From the NCBI GenBank assembly GCA_030765065.1, contig CM060985.1, forward strand, positions 177,756,096-177,820,095: a stretch of DNA of 64,000 bases, written 5' to 3'. The notes under the pieces are model-generated. The model was not told where the DNA came from. It saw only the letters and a program-made list of their open reading frames with translations, and made no database searches. Positions 44,032 through 55,437 of the stretch are shown here, piece by piece. Numbering within the stretch: the stretch's first letter is position 1; the number at the start of each line of letters is the position of its first letter. The position numbers were made by a program, and so were the translations under genes. The DNA comes from Deroplatys truncata (Eukaryota > Arthropoda > Insecta > Mantodea > Mantidae).

Positions 44032-44982
44032 TGAGGAAGTATTTTTATCACTTAAATGATAAAAATGTAATTATATAGTATAAAAATAATAATAGCCCAT
44101 CTTAAAGCAATACGTGTATAATATACAAAGTGTATGTTACAGTTACTGTGTTATGTTTACTCTATTATGTATATGTATAATAATGTTATGTGAATGTATT
44201 ACATAGTTTAACAATGTAGGAGCTGTGAGAATAGAAGCAAGCTGCTTTTCGTAGCAAACAGAATTACAAAGTAGAAGCCGAAAGTGCTAACAATGAGGTA
44301 AACTTGAGGCAAAGAAAGTTTGAAAAGGCTACTAATAGTTCTTTGAACAATAATAATGTAATATTTGAAACAGTTTATAAATAGCCAATCAAATACTAGA
44401 AAATCTAGAAGTTAAATAAAGGTATTCTATTGGAGTGGGATTAGCCAATCAAAAACTATAAATAGAGAAAATGTACAAATCCAAACGCTACAAGAAAGCC
44501 TACCCAAGCAGTTCGGTTCGGTACGGGTCAGTGATTGTATGTGAGACATAAAAAATTATTGCGGCGAGGTCATTATATAAAGTTTAACTGTTAAAAAGTG
44601 TAATTAAAAAATCTCACAGCTCTATAGCAAGATATATCAGTGAAGTGTTATTTAAATCGTGTGAAGGATTAATAAAAATTATAAAATAAAATTATAAGTT
44701 GTGTAAGGCTTGTAAATTAGCCGTAGCAGCCCTGTTAAGAGATACATTTTCTGCAAATTACTAGTGACGAAGCCGAGATATACATAAATAAATACACATA
44801 AAAATAAAAAGTTGGTTCTTAAACGTGGGGCGAAGGCCACGGAAAGTTTGTATCGTACGTGGGGCGAACACTCCTAGAAACATATCTCCCGCAAATTGGC
44901 ATCCATTACCTGTGTGGTCTAAAACAGCTTGAAATTGATGCCTATATGTGGTGCAACCGCTGCAATAAATAAACTCCCTTCA
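44032..44982 (+). mobile_element. Solo LTR, copy 5 (reference, plus orientation)
   Basis: 951 bp from TGAGGAAGTATTTTTATC to CTCCCTTCA, with an exact 4-bp duplication AAAC (44028-44031 and 44983-44986). In this orientation it has CCAATC at about 44444, TATAAATAG at 44457-44465, and AATAAAATT near 44684, which is a sensible U3-R-U5 order. A 4-bp duplication with TG...CA ends suits Ty3/Gypsy-like LTRs. No primer-binding site or coding region adjoins it. Confidence 0.78.
44457..44465 (+). promoter_or_regulatory. Candidate LTR TATA box
   Basis: TATAAATAG, with a CCAAT motif about 13 bp upstream and CAGTTCGGTTCGG about 45 bp downstream. The CCAAT-type blocks are conserved in the other solo LTRs of the family. 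Confidence 0.4.
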
Positions 44983-45063
44983 AAACAACATGTAGGTTCC
45001 ATTATAAAAAATCAAATTGTCCCTAAAATGACGATCACAACGTCCTGGAAATAAACAATCTGG

Positions 45064-45882
45064 AGTGTTACACTCTTGTACAAACTATTTTTACAATCGC
45101 TTAATCTCCATATGCTTCATGTTAATCGAGATGTCGATCTTATTGCTAATTTTCTTGTAGATGCAAGGGGAACTGGTAGGTTTTAAGCGATAGTCAAATA
45201 TTTTAAGAGCTGGTTGCTATGTGAAGTATTCCATTCTCCTTGTATGTCCAGGACAAAAAAAATGAATAAAGAATTTGAGAAAAAGTATAACTATTGGAAA
45301 ATTTAAGGGAATAACAAGCAATATCTCGAAAATGGTTCACTCAACAACAAAAAGGTATATGACATAAATTGTCTATTTTAACGCGATCCACATTTTTTGT
45401 GTAGTAAAATTTTGTCTATATCTTATGGTTTACCAGTTATGCAAAAGTCGTTCACAGTGAAGAACACTTTTGGAGACATTCCCAGAAAATTCGAGATATA
45501 CACTTTATTTGTCATGGAAATATCTTAAACATATGATATTTTAATCAAAATCGTTAGAGCCATTTTTGAGAAAATTAAAAGTTTCGAAAAACGTTCCATG
45601 TAATGTGTAATCTGGGGTGGGGGGATTTTCTTGAAAATCTTTGTGTCGAATCTCTGGAAGATACTGAACCTAAATACCAAGTTTGGTGTTTATCCGACTG
45701 TTCGTTTCTGAGTTATGCTGTTCACAGACACACACACGGACATGTTTTCAAAACTGTTTTTTTTTTTTTGGATTCAGTGAGTCTCAAAACATATATTTCC
45801 AGTGAAATCTCGGTATCGAATTTTTGGGTGGAATACAATACTTCCCCTACTTACTCTACGTTGTAGAGAAAGTAAAAAAAGA
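45064..45882 (+). repeat. Family A repeat, near complete
   Basis: It starts TCTGGAGTGTTACACTC, where a short deletion removes the first inverted repeat, and ends TACGTTGTAGAGAAAGTAA. It is inserted in the long-TIR element; comparison with the 20.0-kb and 43.7-kb sequences gives the empty site. Confidence 0.88.
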
Positions 45883-46395
45883 GACACTAATGCTATTCAC
45901 TTTCCCCCATAATATCAAGGAACTTTTATTAAAGACATTTCTTTCTACAACGTTAGTTTTGGAGATATTGTGCAGTCTCAACTTAAATGATCCACCCTGT
46001 ATATTTACAATTTATTGGCCGTCTTTGGCCGTCTTTTTACCGGTGTTTACCGTGCTTTATATCAGAGGTTGGTAGTACTGAATGCGCTTTGATGGAGGTG
46101 TCAATTACCATAGCTGCTTATAAATGCTAAAACATTATAATAACAGTTAATTGCACAAATTCACTGCAAGGGTTGTCGTAAAATAATAATGGAAACTTAA
46201 GACTTCTTTTAGAATGTATAGGCTGTTTTAGTTTCCTTTAAAATAACTGCATTGTTTTATTTCCCCCCACAAGTAATATACATGCCTGCTTCGTTCACTG
46301 CCCTTAACGTACGAAGAAAGTTCTCCTTGTGGCCAACAGATGGTAGCAATCGTTTAAAGTGATGAATTCTTGAGAAGAAAGGCAATTTTTTAAAA

Positions 46396-47021
46396 TTGAC
46401 TCACTTCATCCTCCGACCAGCTATAGACCGAAGTATCCGTCGATCCACTCCGGCTTCAAATGTACCTGCACCTACATCTCCTCCGACGCCATCACCGCCA
46501 CCACCTGCAGCAACAGACACCACCCTGCGAGATGCGATCCAGGATCTACATTCAGAGGTCCTGAACATCGGATCCAGCATCTCGCAACAGGACGAAACAC
46601 TCGCCTCACCTGCCACCGCCGCTCAATTTACCAACCTGGAGCCACAGCTCAGTCGTCTTGACGCAATGGAATCCGCCATCCAGGACCTTCACACCATCGT
46701 CACCGACTTCACTACCGCCTTCCAGAGCTTCACCGCACGCTGCCTGCGGCGGTTCGAAGAGCCGACACAGCCATCCGAGGCCTGGGGGAATTCATCGCCA
46801 GCCTGCCACCGCCATCAGCACCGCCAGCTCCAACAGAATGCCTAGAGGAGGTTAGGCACACGACGTCAACCCTGCTTACGACGATTGCCGAGTGGACCTC
46901 CGAACTCTCGGGCATGAAGAGTGAACAGGAACGCACAAACGGCTACTTGATGTTACGCTCGCTTCTTCCCAGCCACTATCGACCACCAGAGGGCTCCTTT
47001 CGAGGACCGCGCCACAATTAA
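46396..47021 (+). pseudogene. gag-like ORF1 protein, third copy, C-terminal part
   Basis: The first frame (to about 46725) has a Pro/Thr-rich start, then a coiled-coil-like SAIQDLHTIVTDFTTAF. After one frameshift it continues LHRTLPAAVRRADTAIRGLG, EFIASLPPPSAPPAPTECL, and STLLTTIAEWTSELSGMKSE to the stop at 47019-47021 (RGPRHN). The zinc knuckles are absent. The composition and the downstream word CAGGGCCTCGGTCATGGC, shared with the minus strand near 36196-36214, link it to the gag-like family. No endonuclease or reverse transcriptase follows. Confidence 0.65.
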
Positions 47022-47460
47022 TAACTGATGCAATAAAAAACCACAAGAACAACAACGCTACAAACCTTTCCACGTACCTACCCGTGGTGGCGGCCAGGGC
47101 CTCGGTCATGGCCGTCAGCTGGACATTCCTTACTCCACTGCCAGCGCAATAAGCTGGCAGCTATCCTATCACGCACTAAGGGGGGGGTGCAACAGCGGAA
47201 CCCCAATACCTATCCCGACTTCTCCTTTCTACTCCACGCTAAATACTACCTATTTCCCCCCAAAAGGTATACTATTCAGTTTATAAACCTAAAACGCACA
47301 GTAAAACAAGATTTTCATAAGCACATTAAGAAACGCACTACAAAAATTGCCTGATAATCTGTAAACAACTTTAAACATTTGTGTAACGTCTGTATTCTGG
47401 ATCGATGTGGTCAACCTCACTGGAGAATTGATGATTTATATATTAATGCTTCTTTCTCTG
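47022..47460. other. 3' flank of the gag-like copy, then unassigned
   Basis: It contains GCCAGGGCCTCGGTCATGGC at 47093-47112 and a run of G near 47181. GGTCAACCTCACTGGAGAA at 47409-47427 recurs at 53564-53582, suggesting one more dispersed repeat. Confidence 0.4.
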
Positions 47461-47477
47461 TTCTGCTACCTCGAGTT

Positions 47478-47706
47478 AAATTGGGTTTTTGTTTATGGGC
47501 GCTCTTTAACTGCTGTGCTCTTTAACGTCCCATTCTAGATTGGGCGTGAAAGACTGGTAATTTTGCTCAGAGGCCTCTTTATCAGGCTTGAGGTTCTTTT
47601 ACTTGACGTAAATCTAAGAAATGAGACTACCGGCTTTACTTCCCTTCCATGTTAAGGATTTTTACGCCCAAAAAATTCCGCCCTCTGCCGGGTTTGAACC
47701 CGCGAA
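47478..47706 (-). repeat. SINE family 1, copy 3 (5' truncated)
   Basis: Bracketed by TTCTGCTACCTCGAGTT (47461-47477) and TTCTTCTACCTCAAGTT (47707-47723), 15 of 17 identical. The minus strand starts TTCGCGGGTTCAAACCCGGC (box B) and ends in the GCGCCCATAAAC-type tail. Confidence 0.88.
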
Positions 47707-47723
47707 TTCTTCTACCTCAAGTT

Positions 47724-48415
47724 CTTCGCGATGTTTGTATTGCTCTTTCAGTCCCGTTTCGAATACAGTGTTACAGATCTCAGAAATCATCTTTGTATAT
47801 TTTGCAAATTTTGATTTTACTGGTCCATGTTTCGGATCCATTTGTGGCATTAGTATTGCTACAGCCGTTTACAGTTTAATTATCGAGTCTGGTCTGGCCG
47901 TATTACTTTCTCTACTAACTACATTAAGTAGGTGGGGTATTGTATTCCAGTCTAAACTTCGACGTTTTCGGGCCCACTGATTTTTAAAAAGAACATCGCG
48001 CGCTTGTGGACGTGTTTGTTTTTCTGAATCTATAAACAGCTTAGCTTGGAAAGAAAATTCGGATAAATATCAAATTTGGTATTTAAGTTGAGTTATCTTC
48101 CAAAGACAGGAACATTTTTAAGAAAATTCCCTTTACACGAAACATGTTTCTTTTAAAATTACTAATGATTTTGATTAATATACATTTAAGTGTAGAATAA
48201 AGTGTATATGTTGAATTTTCTTGGGATAGCTGTGAAATTCTCTTCGACCTGAAGACTTATACACTTAAATACATTCACATGACCTTCTTTACTCTCTATC
48301 ACTTATTAGTGGGTGTACAAATTGTTTTTACAGAACTGGACGCTATATGCTGGCCTTAAAATTCCATACTGTTTCAACGATATCGCGAGAAATAACTGAA
48401 AATCGACAGAACTTA
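47724..48415. repeat. Unassigned start, then old family A fragments
   Basis: 47724-47900 is unassigned. 47904-48250 is minus-oriented old family A (TACTTTCTCTACTAACTACA). 48250-48415 is a plus-oriented old piece (GGACGCTATATGCTGGCC). Confidence 0.5.
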
Positions 48416-49252
48416 AAAAAAACTGATGTGTTACAATCACATGACTTTCTCTACTCTTGTACAAACTATTTTTACAAACGCTTATTCTCCAAATGCTCCA
48501 TGTTAATCGAGATGTTAATCTTATTGCTAATTTTATTGTAGATGCAAGGAGAATTGCTAGCCTTTAAGCGATAGTCAAATATTTTAAGAGGTGGTTATAC
48601 TATGAGGAGTATTCCATTCTCTTTGCATGTTCAGAACATAAAAAAATGAATAATGAAGTCCCATTTGAGTAAAAGTCTTGGAAAATTGAAGGGAATAACT
48701 AGCAATATCTCGAAAATGGTTCACTTAACAAAAAAATGTACATGACATAAATTGTAAATTTTAACGCGGTCTACATTTTTTGTGTAGTAAAATTTTGTCT
48801 ATATCTTATGGTTTATCAGTTATGCAAAAGTCGTTCACAATGAAGAATACGTTTGGAGACATTCCCGGAAAATTCAGGATATATATTTCATTTGTCATGA
48901 AAATATCTTAAACATATAATATTTTAATCAACATCGTTAGAGCCATTTTTGAGAAAATTAAAATTTACGAAAAATGTTCCATGTAAAGAGTAATCTGGGG
49001 TGGGGGATTTTCTTGAAAACCTTCGTGTCGCTTCTCTGGAAGATACTGAATCTAAATACTAAGTTTGGTGTTTATCCAACTGTTCCTTTCTGAGTTATGC
49101 TGTTCACAGACACACACACGGACATGTTTCCAAAAATGCTTTTTTGGATTCAGGGGGTCTCAAAACATATATTTCCGGTGAAATCTCGGTATCTAATTTT
49201 TGGGTGGAATACAATACTTCCCCTACTTGCTTTACGTAGTAGAGAAAGTAAA
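48416..49252 (+). repeat. Family A repeat, complete
   Basis: It runs from AAACTGATGTGTTACAATCA to TTTACGTAGTAGAGAAAGTAA (split TTTACGTAGTAGAG, AAAGTAA). Another copy's left end begins four bases later. Confidence 0.88.
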
Positions 49253-49800
49253 AAATCTAGTGATAGATTCACATGACTTTCTCTATCCTCTGTTGCTTAT
49301 TTGTGCGTGTAGAATTTACTGTTATTAAGTTTATTCTCCATTCTACTTCATTTTAATCGAGATAAACCATTCTAGAAATAGTTACAGTAACATTTCATTA
49401 TAGATACAAAGGGATTAGAGATAGTTGAATGTTTTAGAACTGGACGCTGTATGGCTATCTTAAAATTACATACCGTTTCCATGAAATCGTAGGAAGCAAC
49501 TGAAAATCAATAGCACTTTAAAAGTGTAAGATTCAGACAATTCGAAACAATAATAACGGTTTTTTTCGGAAATGGCTATTGCCACACAAAATTTATTTCA
49601 AATAAATTGCGTGTTTCAAAGTTAAATCTTGTAGAAAAGTTAAGCATTAAGCCATAGACAAAAACGTACTACACACGAAATGTAGATCTCTTTACACCAC
49701 ACAATTTATTCCAAATAACCTGATTGTGACATTAGGCATTTGGGAGACATTTATTATTAATGTTCCCATTTTTCCATACTTAACAATTATGGTAAAGTCC
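49253..49800 (+). repeat. Old family A copy, head-to-tail with the preceding one
   Basis: TCTAGTGATAGATTCACATG then ACTTTCTCTATCC, followed by the old-subtype body to the start of the second duplication copy. Confidence 0.65.
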
Positions 49801-52020
49801 TATCGATTTTAAAATGTTTCTCGCAATATAATGAAACGAGTATGGAATTTTAAGGCCAGCATATAGCGTCCAATTCTAAAAGTTTAACTGTCGCTGTTCC
49901 CTTTGTATCTATAACGTAATGTGCAATGTAGCTATTTGTGCGAAAGGTTTATCTCCATTAAAATGAGCTTGATAAGAAAATAAACTTTCGCAAGTATAAT
50001 TTATGTACTTACTAATAAGAGATAGAGGGAAGGAAAGCCATGTGAATGTAACATATGAACTCTTTGTTGTATTTGATACACATAACGTTGGTATCAAGAA
50101 CTGATGTGTTTGATTTAACAAATTTCACTTCCATGAAGTAAGAATTTTGTACTTTTTCCTCACCAACACATCCTGCCGGTACCATTTTGTTATTTTGCTT
50201 TGCACGGAATCGAATCACTTAATTTTCCTGACGAAGGATCAGCACTCCTAACATTACAAAAAAAACGGAAATCGTGTCCTTTTGTTATTCCTCATCACGT
50301 ACTTTATCACAGAACAACACTTCTTGGTTATTTGTTTACCTTAAAAGCGTGTTCTGTCTGGGCCAAAGTGCTTCCTTGAATATGTTACGGGGATAACGAG
50401 AGAATCGTCTTTTGGTTTCTGTGCTGAATGTTTAACCTGTCCCTTTTTATTTTCTCTACCACGTACATAGTAAGTAGAGAAGGTCATTCCACACAAAAAT
50501 TCTACAACGATATATCACCGGAAATACACGTTTTGAGGCCTACTTAATCCAAAAAACTAATTTTAGAAAATGATCCGCGCTCGCGTGTGTATGTGTGAGC
50601 TTGTGAACTGCCTAAGTCAACTGCCAAAAGACGGATAAATACAAAAGTTGGTATTTAGGTTCAGTACGTTCGAAAAATGGGATACAGAAGATTTAAAAAA
50701 AACCAACTGTAACTACTAATTATATGGAATCTTGTTTTTAAATTTATTTTCTAAATAGTGCTTCTATTGGTTTTTTTTATAAAATGCAACACTATAATAA
50801 AAGTATTCACTTTGAACAATAAAATATACATCTTCAATTTTCTATAAACATCCTGTGAAGTCCACATCTTTCGGAAGGAGTTTTGTATAATCTTAAATAG
50901 CTGGTAAATGTTAAGCGACAGACGAAAAACGTACTAGGCACACAAAAACACACAATTTAATTTAAATAAACTTTTGTAGCATTAAACATTTCCAATATAT
51001 TTATTATTAATAGTTGAACTGTACAAAGTTTAGCCATTGTTTTAAGTACATTGGGAGAAAGAACTAAAAATCGACAGGACTTTAAAAGTACGAAGCAATT
51101 CGAACCCTTAATAACAGATATCTCGGAAGCGGCTGATGTCACAAAAAAGTCATTTGAAATAAATTGTGTGGTTTAAAGGGATTTACGTTTTTTGTGTAGT
51201 ACGTTTTCGTCTATGGCTTAAAATTTCCAAGTTATACAAGATTACACAAAATTCTCTTCTAGCCAAGAGGACACGTTGTTCCAGAAAGTAAAAAATATAA
51301 AACTTATTGCTATTAAAGTCTTTAACATATGTTTTTTTATCAAAATTCATAACACATTTTTTATAAAATTAAAAATTTCGAAAAGTGCTGCATTTAAAGG
51401 TGTGGGGGATTATCTTGAAAGTCTTCCGTGTCACATGTTTGAAAGGTGAAACGATATAACAAGTTTGTATTTTCCAGATTATTCGTTCTTGTTTTATGTT
51501 GTTCACACACACATACACGGACCTTTTTCAAAAAATCCTTTTTTATTCCGGGAGCCTCAAAACGTGTATTTCCGATATGGTTACCGAATTTTTGGATGGA
51601 GTATGCGTGGCAGAGAAAGCAAAAATAAATGAATGTGAATATTTCTAATTTAATTACAATTTATTGACCCCTTTGGCCGAAATTACTCGCCCTATTTACT
51701 GTGTTTTATATCAGGGGTTGGTAGTACTGAATGCCTGCTTCAACGAGGTGTAACTAAAAGCTGAAACGTAGTAATGAAAGTTAGTTGCAGTTCTTGTAAA
51801 ATAATAAAGGAATATTAAAGCCTGTATTAAATCGTATAGAAAAATGTTCACTTTCCTTTAATAAACTGCATTCTTATATTTCCCACACAAACAATATACA
51901 TGCCTGCTTTGTCCACAGCACCCTATATATGAAGAAAGTTCTTCTTGTGGCCAATAGATGGCAGCAGTCCTTTAAAGTGAGGAATTCTTGAGAATAGTTT
52001 TTAAAATTTACTTGTTTAAT
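49800..52020 (+). repeat. Segmental duplication, copy 2 (uninterrupted)
   Basis: Contiguous counterpart of 39280-46400. It has none of the large insertions, so it shows the pre-insertion state at both sites (ATAATCTTAAATAGCTGG for the TIR transposon; the TGTGAATATTTCTAATTTAA region for the long-TIR element). It includes old family A in both orientations. Confidence 0.8.
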
Positions 52021-52364
52021 CCTGTGATCGCTTAGGCTAGCGTAACCTACCCCACTTCTGCTTTTTCTTTTGCTTGTGGGTTGGATCTGAAACCGCTAGA
52101 GCTCCAAACTGCTGATGCTATCGTTTCTTTGATCTCCCAGCTTTCCTTCCGTTAGTGTATTATAGTTTAAAATTCTCTTGTTCAATTTTACTTTCTATTT
52201 CTTTGTTTCCAACAGTAAATGTTCTACAAATTTTTGTATTTCCATTTATAACTAAGAAAAATATAAATAATATGCAATATAAGTTACTATAAAAACAATG
52301 CTTTTAATAGAAATGACTAGGATATAATGATTTTCAGAAACGGTTTTTAATAGGTAGCACACTG
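52021..52364. other. Unassigned AT-rich sequence
   Basis: 344 bp, nothing recognised. Confidence 0.35.
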
Positions 52365-53512
52365 TGACACATGACCTTCTCTACTCTTGTAAAAATTAGT
52401 TTTACAAACGCTTATTCTCGATATGCTCCACGTTAATCTAGATGTTAATCTTATTGCTAATTTTCTTGTGGATGCAAGGGGAATTGGTAGGCTTTAAGCG
52501 ATAGTCAAATATTTTAAGAGTTGGTTGCTATGTGCAGCATTCTATTCTCTTTACATGTCCGTAACATGAAAATAATTAATAACTAATTCCCATTTAGCAA
52601 AAGTATATTATCGATGCATAACCCTTCTAACCTAAATCCTGTTATGTTGTTCTAAACTTTTAAGAAGAGTAATATTTTTAAGAACAGTATTAGGAGTTAC
52701 TAGAAGAGATACAATAAAGAATGATGACATAAGAAAATGATTAAGGACCTTTAACCTAAATGAAGAAATACAGCATAACAGAGAAAAGTGCCTAGAACAC
52801 GTAGAGAGAATGACTGAGGAACGCTACCCAAGGAAAATACTCTAGTATATATACCTAAAGGAAAACGAAATGTCGGAAGATCCAGGAAACGATGGATAAA
52901 TCAATAAATTAAACATTTGGAGCACTCAACAAAACTTGAAGACGTATAAGTATTGGAAAAATTCAAACAATTAACAAGGAATATCTCGGAAATGGGCCAC
53001 TTAAAAAAATACAAATTTTGTGTTTTAACGAGATCTGCATTTTCTGTGTAGTACAATTTTATCTATCTCTTACGGCTTACCAGATATGTAAAAGTCATTC
53101 ACACTGGAGAGGGCTTCTGGGGATCCCAGAAAATTCAAAATATATGTATTAATTTGCCGTAAAGTATCTTAAACATATGATATTTTAATCAAAATCGTTA
53201 CAGCCATTTTTGATAAAATCAAAATTTTGTAAAACATTTCCATGTAAAGCATAGTCTAGGTTGGTGAGATATTCTTGAAAGTCTCCTTGTCGCATCTTTG
53301 AGGGATATTGAACTCAAATACCAAATTTGGTATTTATCTAACTTTTCGTTTCTGAGTTATGCTGTTCACAGACACACACTGACGTTTTTCTTAATAGCTT
53401 TTTTGTGATTCAGGGGGCCTCAAAATATGTATTTCCGGTAAAATATCCATATAGAATTTTCGGGTGGAATGCAATACTTCCCATACCTACTATTCGCAGT
53501 GGAGAACGGTAA
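52365..53512 (+). repeat. Family A copy split by a reverse transcriptase fragment
   Basis: 52365-52617 and 52941-53512 are one copy (ACATGACCTTCTCTACTCTT ... TATTCGCAGTGGAGAACGG). GTATA occurs at both edges of the insertion and may be its target duplication. Confidence 0.7.
52618..52940 (+). pseudogene. Non-LTR retrotransposon ORF2, extreme C-terminal remnant
   Basis: In one frame RRDTIKNDDIRK, then FNLNEEIQHNREKCLEHVER and MTEERYPRKIL. After a frameshift comes KGKRNVGRSRKRWI. This is the post-reverse-transcriptase tail seen in RTE-like and related arthropod elements (R-T-x-D-x-I-x-N-xx-IR ... W-x-H-x-x-RM ... GKR-x-x-GRPRKRW). About 90 codons, two stops. It sits in a family A copy. Confidence 0.7.
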
Positions 53513-53689
53513 TAATTTTAAAAATCTATCTAATGACTGTTTAGCATGCACTCTGGATCCATGGGTCAACCTCACTGGAGAAGACATGATTTATTTATTT
53601 ATTCAATTAATAAAGAATTACCACACGAACGCTGTATCTCCTACAGTATATAAAATTTACACAGAATAAGGTACAGAAGTTTGTAAAAC
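53513..53689. other. Spacer with ATTT-rich stretch
   Basis: It contains GGTCAACCTCACTGGAGAA (also at 47.4 kb) followed by ATTTATTTATTTATTC, possibly the A/T-rich tail of a retroposon. Confidence 0.35.
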
Positions 53690-53970
53690 TATGGGAATGC
53701 CAATAGATTACAACAGCAATATACTCCCTGCAATTTGCGAATGATCAGTTAATTCTGGCCCAAGAATATGAAGCTGTAGAATATCTTACCAGGAAATTGA
53801 TTCAAGAATACAACGAATGGGACCTAGAAGTAAATATAGATAAATCCAAATAAATGGCCATTGGAGATGTTTATCAAGATTTGGTACTGGAAGACGAAAT
53901 GGCGATAATTAAACCCACAGGATGATAAATACCTAGGAGTAAAGATTACAAAAATAGGAAGCAAGAAAAG
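53690..53970 (+). pseudogene. Non-LTR reverse transcriptase, palm fragment
   Basis: IYSLQFANDQLILAQEYEAV, EYLTRKLIQEYNEWDLEVNI, DKSK, a stop, MAIGDVYQDLVLED, KYLGVKI. The catalytic box normally F/YADD is FAND, so the first Asp is Asn. The sequence type agrees with the C-terminal scrap at 52.6 kb, and both may come from the same element family. Confidence 0.7.
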
Positions 53971-54184
53971 GAAATAAGATCAAAAATAAACTTCTTTCTT
54001 TTCTTTTTTATTTCATCCCTTGGAAACAACTTACATTGATTTTTGGACATGTCAGAATTGGATATGTATACACGTTACATTACAGCAAGTAATACTAAAA
54101 TAATTCTTAATAATAATTAATGTTAGTTTCATTTCAAAAACACTATGTCACAGAATAACAAAATTAAATAATCTATGTAATTTA

Positions 54185-54795
54185 ATTATGTGATTATGGA
54201 AAACATGTTTCATTTAAATAGTCATTCATATGTAAGTATTACCTTTCTAGAAGCACATTTATTAGTTTACCTTTAAAAGATTCTTTATTTAAGTTTTTTA
54301 TTGAAGTATCTAGTTTTTTATACATTAAGATACCGAGATGGGAAATGCTTGCTAGGCTTTTTGTAAGCCTGTGGCTATTGAAATGTAAGTTATTGAGATT
54401 TCTTGTGTTGTAGTTATGATATTCTGAGTTCTTTTGAAATATAGTTATATTATTATGAATGAAGTTTAAGGTTTCAAGAATATATAAGCATGGGATGGCA
54501 AAACTTTAAGTTCATTGAATACGTATCTACTTGGTGTTCTTATAGGTACTTTCAGAGTTGCCTTTAAAATTTTGGATTGTGAGAATTCGTGTTGCTTTTG
54601 GAGAGGAGCCCCAAAAAGGGATGTCATAGCTAATTTGGGACTCAATGCAGCTATGATGCACTATCTTTAGTATGTCTGTGGAGCACACATTGGCCAATTT
54701 ACCAACAGCATAACATAATTTGTTCAGTTTGACACTTAGTTTTAGTATATGGGTTTCCCATGAGAGTATGTTATCAATCCAGATTCCCAAGAATT
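54185..54795 (-). pseudogene. Non-LTR reverse transcriptase, thumb and C-terminus (Jockey/CR1-like)
   Basis: From 54790 leftwards: GIWIDNILSWETHILKLSVK, LNKLCYAVGKLANVCSTDIL, YDIPFWGSSPKATRILTIQN. After frameshifts come HNYNTRNLNNLHFNSHRLTK, SLASISHLGI and SFKGKLINVLLER. LGIWID-x-x-LSWE-HI, SYGI-FWG and NYNTR-x-x are hallmarks of the Jockey/CR1-type C-terminal region. It is a different family from the plus-strand fragment at 53.7 kb. The catalytic box is not present. Confidence 0.8.
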
Positions 54796-55265
54796 ATATT
54801 ATGCATTTTTAAACAATGGGAGTTTGATTTATTTATAATTATGAATTATGTTTTTTGATTGGTTATGGAAATACAGATATATTGTGTTTTCCACATTCAG
54901 TGAAAGTTTGTCTCTGTTAGCCAACATTGTAAGCTATTATTTGTTCCATTTACTACATTCTGGAGAGATACTAAGTTTTTCAAGAAACTATGCTATGTCT
55001 ACTTTAAATACCACATTATGGGATAAACAGGTGTCAAAAAAAACTAAAAATACATATTTAAAAACATAGAAGTATTGTAATCTATAGCTGCGACGTGTCG
55101 ACTCTGAACTATCATTGTAAATAGAATTATAGAGAACAGAAATGGATTATTGGAGATCTGCTAGGATTTTTAAAGGAGAAAAGATTTGAAATGAAATTAC
55201 AAAAGAAAGCATGAACGTTCAAATTTCAAATCTCGATTTTATTCAACAGAAACAATTACAATGGT
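54796..55265. other. Unassigned AT-rich sequence
   Basis: 470 bp without a supportable feature. Some may be upstream, rapidly decayed reverse transcriptase sequence. Confidence 0.35.
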
Positions 55266-55269
55266 ATGG

Positions 55270-55437
55270 AACCGAGCGGGATGGCTCATGCGGTAAAGTC
55301 TGTGGCCCGCATTCGGGAAGTCCCGGGTTCAAATCCCGTGGGCCAACCAAACTGTCTGAGGATTTTTCGTGGATTGGACATTTAATACCACGACCAAAGT
55401 TCCAATTTAAGTCTAAGACAACAGTAAAATGAAAAAC
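55270..55437 (+). repeat. SINE family 4 (short, tRNA-headed)
   Basis: CCGAGCGGGATGGCTCATGC (box A) and CCCGGGTTCAAATCCC (box B) are followed by only about 100 bp ending GTAAAATGAAAAACAA. A young family A copy begins immediately after the A-rich tail. Confidence 0.75.

Larger units (their letters stand above)
43591..45999. mobile_element. Long-TIR element (family D) carrying two further insertions
   Basis: The left end CAGAGTGGACCATTTAAGTT and the inverted right end CAGGGTGGATCATTTAAGTT stay complementary for roughly 190-200 bp. TA flanks both sides (43589-43590, 46000-46001). After removing the solo LTR (44032-44982 plus one duplication copy) and family A (45064-45882), about 0.64 kb remains. 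The centre has a short frame (VTFRNWKPTF) shared with the 19.9-kb copy. I do not recognise a transposase, so it is probably a MITE-like non-autonomous element. Confidence 0.8.
39280..46400 (+). repeat. Segmental duplication, copy 1 (expanded)
   Basis: 39280-40370, 42593-43590 and 46000-46400 match, in order and orientation, 49800-52020. Marker words are AACGTTGGTATCAAGAACTG, TGGGCCAAAGTGCTTCCTTG, GGTTGGTAGTACTGAATGC and TTCTTGTGGCCAA/TAGATGG. The extra length is two transposons, one of them carrying further insertions. Confidence 0.8.

Noticed and set aside
55270-55345. tRNA gene on the plus strand
   Set aside because: Same reasoning: a tRNA-like head followed by a short body and A-rich tail. 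I could not draw a proper anticodon arm.
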